Made by a program: the position numbers and the translations under genes. From positions 4,638 through 20,427 of the forward strand of contig DHSB01000195.1 of the NCBI GenBank assembly GCA_002408385.1: DNA of 15,790 bases, written 5' to 3'. This stretch comes from Myxococcales bacterium UBA5297 (GTDB taxonomy: Bacteria > Myxococcota > Myxococcia > Myxococcales > UBA5297). Shown here one piece after another: positions 1-6,282 of the stretch (positions within the stretch are counted from its first letter, which is position 1; every line of letters starts with the position of its first letter). The notes under the pieces are model-generated. The model ran no database searches, was not told where the DNA came from, and saw only the letters and a list, made by a program, of their open reading frames with translations.

Positions 1-1073
1 AGCTGCGCCGCCTGAAGGCCTCGCAGCTTCGAGAGAGCGCGGAGGTGGAGCGCAGCTTGGCGCGGCTCGAACGGCGCCTGCGCGCCCACGACCGGCTGCG
101 GCGGATCGTCTGTGTCCGGCTGATGCGGCGCATCCACGACACCTACCTCGTCCCCAACGCGCGCGGCGAGCATCGCCCGCTGCGCGCGCTGTTCGCCTCG
201 CCCGACCCGCTGCACGGCGCCGGCGACTGCGCGGGCCCCAAGCTGCTCGCCCACGCCTTTCGCAATGGCCTGCGGCCGCTCGCGCTCGCCGAGTTCTGGT
301 GGGGCAGTCCGCCACTCGGCGGCGGGCGGGTTTCGGGCGCCTTCTACCCGGCCTGCAGGAGGAAGTGCGGCGCGGTGCTCCCGTTCATGCTCGAGGGGCT
401 GCGCGTCTCGCCGCCGCGGGCCTTCACACCTCCGCCGAGCGAGGGGGCGCAGCTCGCCGTCGTCTTCGAGGACCCTTGGCTCGTCGTCGTCGAGAAGCCC
501 TGCGGACTGCTCTCGGTGCCCGCGCGCGACAGGTCGCTGACCGACTCGGTGCTCGCGCGCCTGCGGGCCCGCTATCCGCAAGCCACCGGACCGTTGCTGG
601 TGCATCGGCTCGACCTCGACACCTCGGGCCTGCTCGTCGCCGCGCTCGACGCCCGTACGCACGCCGGGCTGCAGTGCCAATTTGCCGGCCGCGAGGTCCG
701 CAAGCGCTACGTCGCCTGGATTGACGGCCAGGTTCGCGGCGAGCGCGGGAGGATCGACCTGGCCCTCCGCGTCGATCTCGACGACCGCCCCCGGCAGATT
801 CACGACCCGGTCCACGGCAAGCGTGCGCTGACCGAGTGGCAGGTGCTCGAACGGCGAGGCGCGCGCACCCGCGTGGCCCTCTTCCCACTGACCGGCCGGA
901 CCCACCAGCTTCGCGTCCACGCCGCGCACCCGCTCGGCCTCGGCGCGCCCATCGTCGGCGATCGGCTCTACGGAAACCCCGACACGCGGCTGCAGCTACA
1001 CGCCGAGGCGCTCAGCTTCCGGCACCCGGAGACCGGGGTGCTCGTCAGCTTCGAGCGTCCCGCGCCGTTCTAA
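1..1073 (+). CDS. RluA-family 23S rRNA/tRNA pseudouridine synthase with extra N-terminal domain (5' partial)
   Basis: This enzyme isomerises uridine to pseudouridine in structured RNA in the cytoplasm. The reading frame is open from base 3 with no stop, so the true start lies left of the window; the GTG at 45 is only the first candidate start inside it. Numbering from that GTG, an N-terminal module (about 1-130) begins with a charged helix and carries DCAGPKLL (61-68), EFWWGSPP (83-90) and FYPACRRKC (100-108). This arrangement is typical of the long RluA subgroup. The catalytic domain follows: FEDPWLVVVEKPCGLLSVPA (141-160), the signature HRLDLDTSGLLV with catalytic Asp190, and GRTHQLRVH (284-292). 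It ends in TAA at 1071. The family is certain; which RNA and which uridine are modified cannot be read from the sequence. It is transcribed toward the next gene (convergent). Confidence 0.93.
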   Translation, partial: LRRLKASQLRESAEVERSLARLERRLRAHDRLRRIVCVRLMRRIHDTYLVPNARGEHRPLRALFASPDPLHGAGDCAGPKLLAHAFRNGLRPLALAEFWWGSPPLGGGRVSGAFYPACRRKCGAVLPFMLEGLRVSPPRAFTPPPSEGAQLAVVFEDPWLVVVEKPCGLLSVPARDRSLTDSVLARLRARYPQATGPLLVHRLDLDTSGLLVAALDARTHAGLQCQFAGREVRKRYVAWIDGQVRGERGRIDLALRVDLDDRPRQIHDPVHGKRALTEWQVLERRGARTRVALFPLTGRTHQLRVHAAHPLGLGAPIVGDRLYGNPDTRLQLHAEALSFRHPETGVLVSFERPAPF

Positions 1074-1095
1074 AGGCCCCGAGTGTCGGGATGCA

Positions 1096-1114
1096 TGCGA
1101 GGCCGAAGGTCGAG
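1096..1114 (+). repeat. Short copy of dispersed intergenic motif (TGCGAGGCCG family)
   Basis: This 19-nt stretch, beginning TGCGAGGCCGAAGGTCGAG, closely matches the second half of the motif at 7432-7461 and partly matches the one at 1941-1970. It lies between two convergent genes. It is the most degenerate of the three copies and could be chance in such GC-rich DNA. Confidence 0.35.
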
Positions 1115-1148
1115 ACGCCTGACCCCGAGCGATCGGCAGCAGATTGGT

Positions 1149-1172
1149 AGGGGCGCATGGCAATGCGCCCTT
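1149..1172. terminator. Perfect stem-loop between convergent genes, candidate bidirectional terminator
   Basis: GGGCGCAT (1151-1158) and ATGCGCCC (1163-1170) form a perfect 8-bp stem with a GGCA loop. The stem extends to 10 bp with a G-T and an A-T pair (1149-1172). It lies 75 nt past the pseudouridine synthase stop and about 125 nt past the flavin reductase stop on the other strand. There is no T-tract, so factor-independent termination is not assured. It could instead be a dispersed palindrome of the TAGGGGC type. Confidence 0.5.
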
Positions 1173-1296
1173 CGCGGAACTGGGCAGGCGCGGCCGGTAG
1201 GTTCCCGACGACCCGTCCCTCCGGAATCCGTGCCGCCGCACGACGAATCTCGAGCCGAGCAGTCGAGGGCGAGCGGAACCGGACGGCGACGGATCC

Positions 1297-1794
1297 TCAG
1301 GCCTCGAAAGCGGCGAGCACCTCGCCCACGTAGGCGCGATGGAAGTCTCGCTTCGGGTACAGCCCGAGGATCGAAGGGTCGAGGAAGCGCTCGGGAGCCA
1401 GATCGAACGTCGCGAGGACCCGGCACTCGAGGGCGAGCCGGGCTCCGGCGACGCGCGGGACCTGGATGGTCTCGGCCTTCTCCGGCTCGAGCCCCGCCTC
1501 TTGCCACTTGTCGGTGTCGCGGCCCGACCTGCTGCCGCAGAGTTGGAGCGCGGCGCGCATCCCCTCGGGCAGGAAGTTGAGCGTGAGCTCGGGAGTCTCA
1601 TCGAGCAGGCTATAGGTGTGGCGCGTCGGCCTCACGTAGACGGTCGCCACCGGCCGGTTCCACAGAGTCCCGACCCCGCCCCAAGAGACCGTCATCGGGT
1701 TGGGCTTGCTCACGCCGCCGACCAGAAGAGCCCAGTCCTGGTCGAAGGCCGCGAAGGGCCGCAAAGCCAGTTGTTTTGGATCGATGCGCTGCAT
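1297..1794 (-). CDS. Flavin reductase-like FMN-binding protein
   Basis: This 165-residue protein belongs to the flavin reductase-like/flavoredoxin (DIM6/NTAB) family, small FMN-binding split-barrel proteins that pass electrons from NAD(P)H or act in redox exchange. The N-terminus (FAAFDQDWALLVGGVSKPNPMTVSWGG) matches the usual family opening, in which a main-chain turn plus NPMTVSWGG binds the FMN phosphate. TLWNRPVATVYVRPTRHTYSLLDE and the ELTLNFLP segment continue the barrel, and GSRSGRDTDKWQEAGL is the typical later helix region. ATG at 1794 has AAGGAG (1801-1806 on the + strand, read in reverse) six bases upstream, which fixes the start. The physiological electron donor and partner cannot be told. 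It is monocistronic as far as visible. Confidence 0.85.
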   Translation of the reverse strand: MQRIDPKQLALRPFAAFDQDWALLVGGVSKPNPMTVSWGGVGTLWNRPVATVYVRPTRHTYSLLDETPELTLNFLPEGMRAALQLCGSRSGRDTDKWQEAGLEPEKAETIQVPRVAGARLALECRVLATFDLAPERFLDPSILGLYPKRDFHRAYVGEVLAAFEA

Positions 1795-1893
1795 GGAGAG
1801 CTCCTTGATCGAAGCGCTGGCCGTCCCCGCGGCGCGCCAGGCGTGCCCTGCCGATGCTCGCGCGAGGAATTGGGTTGCGTCGCTGAGCGCCTG

Positions 1894-2062
1894 GAGAGGT
1901 GTCGAAGAATCCTTCGACCGATCATCGGTCAGCCCGAGCGTAGGCCGAGCTTGCGAGGCCGCAAGTCGGGCCCCTCGACTCCGCCTCCCTCGTTCCTCGG
2001 GAGGCTACGCTCGGGGTGAGCGGGTGACGAGCCGAGGTTCGGGGAGTTTTCCGACACCTCTC
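1894..2062. repeat. Palindromic element with nested inverted repeats (MITE- or REP-like)
   Basis: GAGAGGTGTCG (1894-1904) is matched by its perfect reverse complement CGACACCTCTC (2052-2062), enclosing 169 bp; pairing continues imperfectly inward. Inside are a second 11-bp inverted repeat, CCCGAGCGTAG (1933-1943) with CTACGCTCGGG (2005-2015), a GACCGAT-C-ATCGGTC palindrome (1916-1930), and a hairpin CTTGCG-AGGC-CGCAAG (1950-1965). The right arm ends three bases before the stop codon of the HAD gene, so the element may also end that transcript. There is no open frame and no clear target duplication. Confidence 0.6.
1941..1970 (+). repeat. Dispersed intergenic motif, copy within the palindromic element
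   Basis: The first 21 bases, starting TAGGCCGAGC and ending GCGAGGCCG, match those starting at 7432 with a single mismatch (T for C at the eleventh base). The motif folds into a hairpin here: CCGA and CTTGCG pair with CGCAAG and TCGG around a bulged G. Confidence 0.55.
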
Positions 2063-2065
2063 GAG

Positions 2066-2821
2066 CTACCGGCGGATACGGAAGTCGCGGATCTTGTGGA
2101 TTCCGCCCTCGAGCGCCGGCGCGTCCGGCCGGTGCTGGGTGAGCACGAAGAACGAGGCGGCACCCGGGAAGGCCTTCTTCAGCAGATTGCTGTTGGCCGG
2201 CTCGTTCTCGAAGATCGCCACCACCTCGCCGAGCCGCTTGAGATAGGCGCCGACATTGCGCTTGAAGACCTCGTCCTCTTCGTCGAAGAGCTTCTTGGTC
2301 AGCATCATCGTGCCGACGATCCCGACAGGAAAGCCGTACATCCGCAGCGACTCGGTCAGGCCCACCAGCATGTTCACGTCGCGCCCGGTCAGGTAGATGA
2401 CCGTCGCGCCCGCCTCGTGGACTTTGCAGACGAAGCTCTTGGCGCCTGGCAACGGGATGTCAAAGCGCTGGTATTCGTCGGAGAAGAAGCGCTTTGCCCA
2501 CTGCTCCTGGATGAACGCGCATTCGGCCGGGTCGGCGACGCCGAGCCTGTCGAGCGTCGCGCCCACGCCGTACTGGATGAGGGAGAGGTCCTCGAACCCG
2601 TCGAGCGCCTCGACGAGCGTGGGCAGGCGCGTCTCGAACTGGTCGGCGATCTCGCGCAGGATGTAGACCGTGCGCGCGCGGTTGTCGAAGAGCGTGCCGT
2701 CCAAGTCGAAGATGGCGAGCGAGGAGGTGTCGTTCTCGGTCTTGGAGCGGATGCGCTCGAGCACCTGCTGCAGTTGCTCGTTCTGGGCGGCCTGTCTCTC
2801 GGGGCTCCAGGATTCGGTCAC
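2066..2821 (-). CDS. HAD-superfamily hydrolase
   Basis: This 251-residue cytoplasmic protein has the haloacid dehalogenase fold motifs, so it is most likely a phosphatase using an aspartyl-phosphate intermediate and Mg2+. Motif I is FDLDGTLFDN with nucleophile Asp39 and acid/base Asp41. Motif II is YLTGRDV with Thr145. Lysines near 176-187 are motif III candidates. Motif IV appears as IFENEPAN (203-210), with Glu205 and Glu207 in place of the commoner Asp pair. An alpha-helical cap lies between motifs I and II (about 50-130). The start is GTG at 2821, preceded by AAAGGAG with five-base spacing. The TAG stop abuts the palindromic element. The substrate is unknown. It is separated from nagB upstream by 432 bp, so it is probably a single-gene unit. 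Confidence 0.82.
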   Translation of the reverse strand: MTESWSPERQAAQNEQLQQVLERIRSKTENDTSSLAIFDLDGTLFDNRARTVYILREIADQFETRLPTLVEALDGFEDLSLIQYGVGATLDRLGVADPAECAFIQEQWAKRFFSDEYQRFDIPLPGAKSFVCKVHEAGATVIYLTGRDVNMLVGLTESLRMYGFPVGIVGTMMLTKKLFDEEDEVFKRNVGAYLKRLGEVVAIFENEPANSNLLKKAFPGAASFFVLTQHRPDAPALEGGIHKIRDFRIRR

Positions 2822-2889
2822 GATCTCTCCTTTGGCGCAGGTTGCTGGAACTCGGGTCGAATTGCCAGGAAGGCAGAAGGAGAATAGCA

Positions 2890-2914
2890 GGCGACCGCAA
2901 GAACACCGGTCGCC
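2890..2914 (-). other. Hairpin in the probable leader of the HAD gene
   Basis: GGCGACCG (2890-2897) and CGGTCGCC (2907-2914) pair perfectly around a nine-base loop. It lies 69-93 nt upstream of the GTG start, so it would be in the 5' leader or overlap the promoter. Function is unknown. Confidence 0.35.
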
Positions 2915-3216
2915 CGTTGCTCCTGAGCTTCGAGGGCGCTCTCGCCTTGGCCGACCCGCTGCTCAGCCGATGGCCAGAGAGCCATCCGCGCCGTCAGCCG
3001 AAGAGCGACCGGGCGGCCGAGGACAAGAGGGGCGAGCTCTCTTTGGTGAGGCCGGCCAGGCGCCGGGGCCCGCGACGGCGCCGTCTATCGAGCGGGCGGG
3101 ACTGCGCCGGCCGCACAGAGCGCCGCCCCACCCTGCGATTCGTCAGCCGCGGTGCAGATCCGTCGAGAGCGCCTTCTCAACCTCGCTTCAGCGCCTCTTC
3201 TTCATGCGCGCACGCA

Positions 3217-3235
3217 GGCCGCCGAGACGGCGGCC
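3217..3235 (-). terminator. Candidate terminator downstream of nagB
   Basis: GGCCGCCG and CGGCGGCC form an 8-bp all-GC stem with a three-base loop, 18 nt past the nagB stop. There is no T-run after it on the minus strand, as is common in GC-rich genomes. Confidence 0.45.
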
Positions 3236-3253
3236 CTTCCCCCCACCTCACTC

Positions 3254-4276
3254 CTAGCGCATGCGGCCGGTACTCGGGTCTCGAGTGAAAGCCAGGTCCG
3301 CCACCCGCTCATAGGGTTGGCCGCGCAGGTCGATGAGCTCGCACCCCCGCGCTTCGACCTCGGAGCGACGGGACAACAGCGCTGCGGCGGCCGCTTCGTC
3401 GAGCACGTACACGAGAGTGCCGCCGCTCTCGACGAACCGCTGACCGTAGGAGATAGGGACGTCCGGCCTGACCGGTCCCAAGACCGACTCGCAGACCGGA
3501 AGCGTCTTGCGCGTCCCGTTGGCGAGGAGGACTACGGTGCGCGCCTGGAAGACGAGCCCCGCGCCCATGGAGATGGCGTAGCGCGGGCTCTCGTCGACCG
3601 AAGTGAAGTGCCCGTCGGCGATGGCGTTCTGGACGGTGTCGTCGTCCAGCCGCACGAGCAGCATCGGCGAGGTCTCGAAGGGGATCCCGCTCTCGTGGAA
3701 GGCGACGTGGCCCCTCGCGCCGACGCCGACGATGTGCAGGTCGATGCCGCCAAAGGAGGCGATCTTCTTCGCGTAGGCGTCGAGCACTCCCTCCTTGATC
3801 TGGCGCAGCACTCCGTCGGCCAGCTCTTTGATGACGACCGCCTTGCCCTTGTCGGACCCGCGCAGCTCGTAGGAGTCGGGGTGTCGCTCGAGCGCGCGGA
3901 TGAGCTCGGTCTGGTCGATGAGCGTGCCCGCGGGCACGTTGGTCTCGCGGAACTTCTGGCCGAGAAGGGCGAAGAGCTCCGACACCATGAAGGAGCTGTA
4001 GGACTCCGGGTGGAGCGTGCGCTGCTGAGGGTTCTCGCCGGGAAGACCGACGTATTCGTCGAGATTGAACGAGCGGATGCGCCGTGGGTCGATGCGGCCG
4101 GCGTTGAAAGCCTTTGCCAGATGCTTGTAGAGCCCGGTGGGCGTGTTGCCCGTCGCGAGCCCGAGCACGTACTCGTCCTTGACCGCATGCTTCTCGCGGA
4201 TGTCGGCCTCGACGAGGTCGGCGGCCACCTTGCTCATCTGGTCGAAGTCGCGCGTCACGAGGATTCTGAAGCTCAT
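3254..4276 (-). CDS. nagB: Glucosamine-6-phosphate deaminase/isomerase, long form
   Basis: NagB-type enzymes convert glucosamine 6-phosphate to fructose 6-phosphate plus ammonia, linking amino-sugar breakdown to glycolysis in the cytoplasm. Recognisable are the phosphate loop LGLATGNTPTGLY (38-50), FNLDEYVGLP (70-79) with the proton-transfer Asp73, and GVGARGHVAFHE (184-195), the counterpart of E. coli GVGNDGHIAFNE. His190 and Glu195 of the ring-opening site are kept, but Arg188 stands where E. coli has Asp141. The protein is 340 residues against 266 in E. coli; much of the extra length is an insertion around 108-165 and a C-terminal tail. ATG at 4276 has GGAGG eight bases upstream. No nagA or sugar transporter is adjacent. 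The family is sure; the exact substrate is less so because of the Arg188 change. Confidence 0.82.
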   Translation of the reverse strand: MSFRILVTRDFDQMSKVAADLVEADIREKHAVKDEYVLGLATGNTPTGLYKHLAKAFNAGRIDPRRIRSFNLDEYVGLPGENPQQRTLHPESYSSFMVSELFALLGQKFRETNVPAGTLIDQTELIRALERHPDSYELRGSDKGKAVVIKELADGVLRQIKEGVLDAYAKKIASFGGIDLHIVGVGARGHVAFHESGIPFETSPMLLVRLDDDTVQNAIADGHFTSVDESPRYAISMGAGLVFQARTVVLLANGTRKTLPVCESVLGPVRPDVPISYGQRFVESGGTLVYVLDEAAAAALLSRRSEVEARGCELIDLRGQPYERVADLAFTRDPSTGRMR

Positions 4277-4383
4277 CGCAGGCGCCTCCAGCTCGATCGC
4301 CTTCTTGCTGCGACAACGTTCGTCCGAATCGCCGAAAGCGGTCAGCGCCCCGGTTGGGCATTAGGTCAGGCGCGGGTCGGCAA

Positions 4384-4420
4384 GGGGTACCCCGAGACGC
4401 GCTCGCAAGCGATTTTGCGA
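4384..4420. promoter_or_regulatory. Adjacent palindromes upstream of nagB
   Basis: GGGGTACCCC (4384-4393) is a perfect 10-bp palindrome. Ten bases on, TCGCAA (4403-4408) pairs with TTGCGA (4415-4420). They lie 108-144 bp upstream of the nagB start, where a dimeric regulator could bind. This is position-based inference only. Confidence 0.25.
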
Positions 4421-4527
4421 CGAAGACGCGGGCTGCGCCAGCAACAGATGCGGGAGCCGGGGCAACCGACGGAGGGAGCGGTTCGCGGGTCGGGAGGCTC
4501 GGAAGTGATGCGTAGGCTCACGCCACC

Positions 4528-4556
4528 TCAGCGCCGCCCGTGTCGAGGGGCGCTGA
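4528..4556. repeat. Inverted repeat in the nagB upstream spacer
   Basis: TCAGCGCC (4528-4535) pairs with GGCGCTGA (4549-4556), and with one bulged G the stem gains two more GC pairs. No gene points into it closely, so a terminator role is doubtful. Confidence 0.35.
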
Positions 4557-4631
4557 TGCTGCACGCCCGAGGTGCGAGCGGACAGCGGTGCGTGGCGGCG
4601 GCGTCAGAGGCAGAGCGGCGACGGCTCGGGC

Positions 4632-4655
4632 AAAAAAAGGAACGAAGCGTCGTCC
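4632..4655 (-). terminator. Intrinsic terminator with T7 tail for the DUF488 gene
   Basis: Read on the minus strand, GGACGA-CGCT-TCGTTCC forms a six-pair stem with one bulged T and is followed directly by seven Ts (A7 at 4632-4638 on the + strand). It lies 87 nt past the DUF488 gene stop. The T-run is conspicuous in DNA this GC-rich. Confidence 0.5.
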
Positions 4656-4741
4656 CGGTCCCGCTGACCGCGGCGCGCTTTTCGGCTCGTGCGCCCCCAA
4701 GCCCATCAACTCAGCCGCACGCCCCCGGCGCCGCGAAGCTC

Positions 4742-5119
4742 TCAAAGGCCGAGCGTCGACTCGCGCTCGAGGCGACGGTTGATCTCGCGGGCGAGCACGA
4801 CGGCGTTGTTGTGCTCGGCGTCGCGCGCCGCGAAGAGCAGCGTCACCGTCCGGCGTTGCGCCAGCCTCGTGAGCTTTTCGAGGAGAGGCTGCACCTGCGG
4901 CGAGCGCAGCTCCTTCAAGTAGAGCGCCTCGAATTCGGCAAACAGCTCGGGCTCGCCATGCAAGCGCTTGCGCAGCTCGGTGCTGGGCGCGAGGTCGCGC
5001 AGCCAGGCGTCGTGCTGGAGCGCTTCCTTGCGGATTCCCCGCGGCCAGAGTCTGTCGACAAGCACGCGGTAGCCGTCGCCGCGCGCAGGTGGCTCGTAGA
5101 CGCGCTTGATTCGCACCAT
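4742..5119 (-). CDS. DUF488 family protein (YeaO-like)
   Basis: This 125-residue cytoplasmic protein aligns by eye with E. coli YeaO along its whole length. It opens MVRIKRVYEPPARGDGYRVL, then VDRLWPRGIRKEAL (21-34), then PSTELRKRLHG (45-55), and ends with TLLFAARDAEHNNAVVLAREI (93-113), the usual family landmarks. The open frame could start 24 residues earlier (5191), but the family N-terminus and a GAGGGGAG ribosome-binding site ahead of ATG 5119 favour the shorter form. The biochemical role of the family is not established. It is transcribed divergently from the glycerophosphodiesterase gene across about 300 bp and has its own T-tailed terminator. Confidence 0.85.
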   Translation of the reverse strand: MVRIKRVYEPPARGDGYRVLVDRLWPRGIRKEALQHDAWLRDLAPSTELRKRLHGEPELFAEFEALYLKELRSPQVQPLLEKLTRLAQRRTVTLLFAARDAEHNNAVVLAREINRRLERESTLGL

Positions 5120-5423
5120 GGGTTCGCTCCCCTCAAAGCCGGCACTGACCGACAGCCGGAGCGCGCGTTTCACCTCTTCGCGCTGCCCCAACTATCGGGC
5201 CGCGATGCCGAGTCGCTCAGGCCCCGAATCTCTACCGACAGCCTGCGCCAAGAGAAGTCTGAAATATCGACGCTGGCCATCCGCCTTTCGACGCTGCCGG
5301 TGTAGCTTCGCAATGCCAGCCGCCCAAACCGACCGGCCGAGCGCTCCGCCCAAAGCCCTTCCGATGAGCAAGCCCCTGCGAAACCGAGCGACGCCGCCTC
5401 GCTCGCCAGATCCCGGACCGACA
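5120..5423. other. Divergent intergenic region (DUF488 gene / glycerophosphodiesterase gene)
   Basis: These 304 bases should contain both promoters. I found no strong -35/-10 match on either strand and no Pho box. In-frame extension of the downstream gene into this region is open but compositionally unlike protein of that family. Confidence 0.5.
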
Positions 5424-6194
5424 ATGAAACGACTCGTCTACGCGCACCGCGGCGCTGCGGCCGAACAGCCGGAGAACACCCTCCCCTCCTTCCGCCTCGC
5501 GCTCGACCTCGGCGCCAACGCCCTCGAGACCGACGCCCAGCTAACGGCCGACGGCCCTATCGTCGTCTCGCACGACCCGACCGGCGCTCGGATGTGCGGC
5601 ATCGCGAGGCCTATCGCGAAGAGCACGCTCGCCGAGATCCGAAGCTGGGACGCAGGCTGGGGCTTCAGCGGCCCCTCGGGCGGCAGGCCGTTCGCCGGGA
5701 AAGGCTATTCCATGCCCACGCTCGAGGAGCTCCTCGTCGAATTCCCGGGCGTGCCGCTCAACGTCGACGCGAAGTCGCGCCACCCGGAGATGGTGCCGAC
5801 GCTCTTGCGTCTGCTGCGCCGGCTGAGGGCCCAGGAGCACGTGCGCATCGCGAGCTTCTCCGACCTGAACGTCCTCAGGGCGCGTCGCGGCCGATACGAG
5901 GGCTCGACCGGCCTTTCGCCGATGGAGGTCGCGGCGGTGCGCTTGCTCCCGCTCGGTGCGCTCCGGCAGTGGAAGCTGGCTGGCCGCGCGCTGCAGGTCT
6001 CCCCGAGATCGGGAGGATTGTCCCTCGACGCTCCGGGGTTCATCGCCAAGTGCCACGCGCTCGGCCTGCGGGTGGACTACTGGACCATCAACTCGCCGGA
6101 AGAGGCCCGCCGGCTCTTCGCGGCCGGAGCCGACGGGGTCATGACCGACGACCCGCGCGCGGTGGCCCCGGTTCTCCGCGGCCTGGACGGATAG
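5424..6194 (+). CDS. Glycerophosphodiester phosphodiesterase
   Basis: The enzyme hydrolyses glycerophosphodiesters from phospholipid turnover to glycerol 3-phosphate plus an alcohol. The 256-residue protein has the GDPD TIM-barrel signature: HRG (8-10) with ENT (17-19), ETDAQLTADG (35-44) with metal-binding Glu35 and Asp37, SHD with His50, NVDAK (113-117) where the family usually has N-x-E-x-K, IASFS (142-146), and GVMTDDP (238-244). No signal peptide is seen, so it is probably cytoplasmic. ATG 5424 places HRG at residue 8, as in most relatives; the frame is open back to 5106, and ATG 5364 is possible, but neither has a good ribosome-binding site. The downstream gene follows 88 bp later on the same strand and may be co-transcribed. 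No Pho box precedes it. Confidence 0.9.
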   Translation: MKRLVYAHRGAAAEQPENTLPSFRLALDLGANALETDAQLTADGPIVVSHDPTGARMCGIARPIAKSTLAEIRSWDAGWGFSGPSGGRPFAGKGYSMPTLEELLVEFPGVPLNVDAKSRHPEMVPTLLRLLRRLRAQEHVRIASFSDLNVLRARRGRYEGSTGLSPMEVAAVRLLPLGALRQWKLAGRALQVSPRSGGLSLDAPGFIAKCHALGLRVDYWTINSPEEARRLFAAGADGVMTDDPRAVAPVLRGLDG

Positions 6195-6282
6195 GCGGCC
6201 GCGCGCCCGCTCGCCCTCTCTCGGTCCCTTCCGTGGGAACGCCCGCCGAGGGTAGATTTCGCGCCGCGTAGTGGGAGCAGCG

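Larger units (their letters stand above)
2822..3253. other. Intergenic region between nagB and the HAD gene
   Basis: I see no convincing gene in these 432 bases. They hold the probable nagB terminator hairpin (3217-3235), an 8-bp perfect hairpin with a 9-nt loop (2890-2914) about 70 nt ahead of the HAD start codon, and the HAD ribosome-binding site. Open frames on the + strand here have low-complexity Arg/Pro-rich translations and no recognisable domain. Confidence 0.6.
4277..4741. other. Intergenic region upstream of nagB
   Basis: These 465 bases hold the nagB ribosome-binding site, several palindromes (4384-4393, 4403-4420, 4528-4556) and the probable terminator of the DUF488 gene (4632-4655). 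No open frame here has a credible product. A clear -35/-10 pair for nagB was not found. Confidence 0.55.

Noticed and set aside
1700..2887. A 395-codon + strand frame opposite the HAD gene
   Set aside because: It crosses the palindromic element and mirrors the HAD gene; there is no signature and no ribosome-binding site.
2842..3288. Small + strand open frame upstream of the HAD gene
   Set aside because: Its product is Arg/Pro/Ser-rich and low in complexity, it runs into the nagB 3' end, and it has no recognisable domain.
3152..5305. A 717-codon + strand frame across nagB and the DUF488 gene
   Set aside because: It runs opposite two recognisable genes and through the spacer, and shows no motif of its own.
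5106..5423. N-terminal extension of the glycerophosphodiesterase
   Set aside because: It would add about 106 residues of Ser/Arg/Pro-rich sequence before the family's normal start and overlap the DUF488 gene start.
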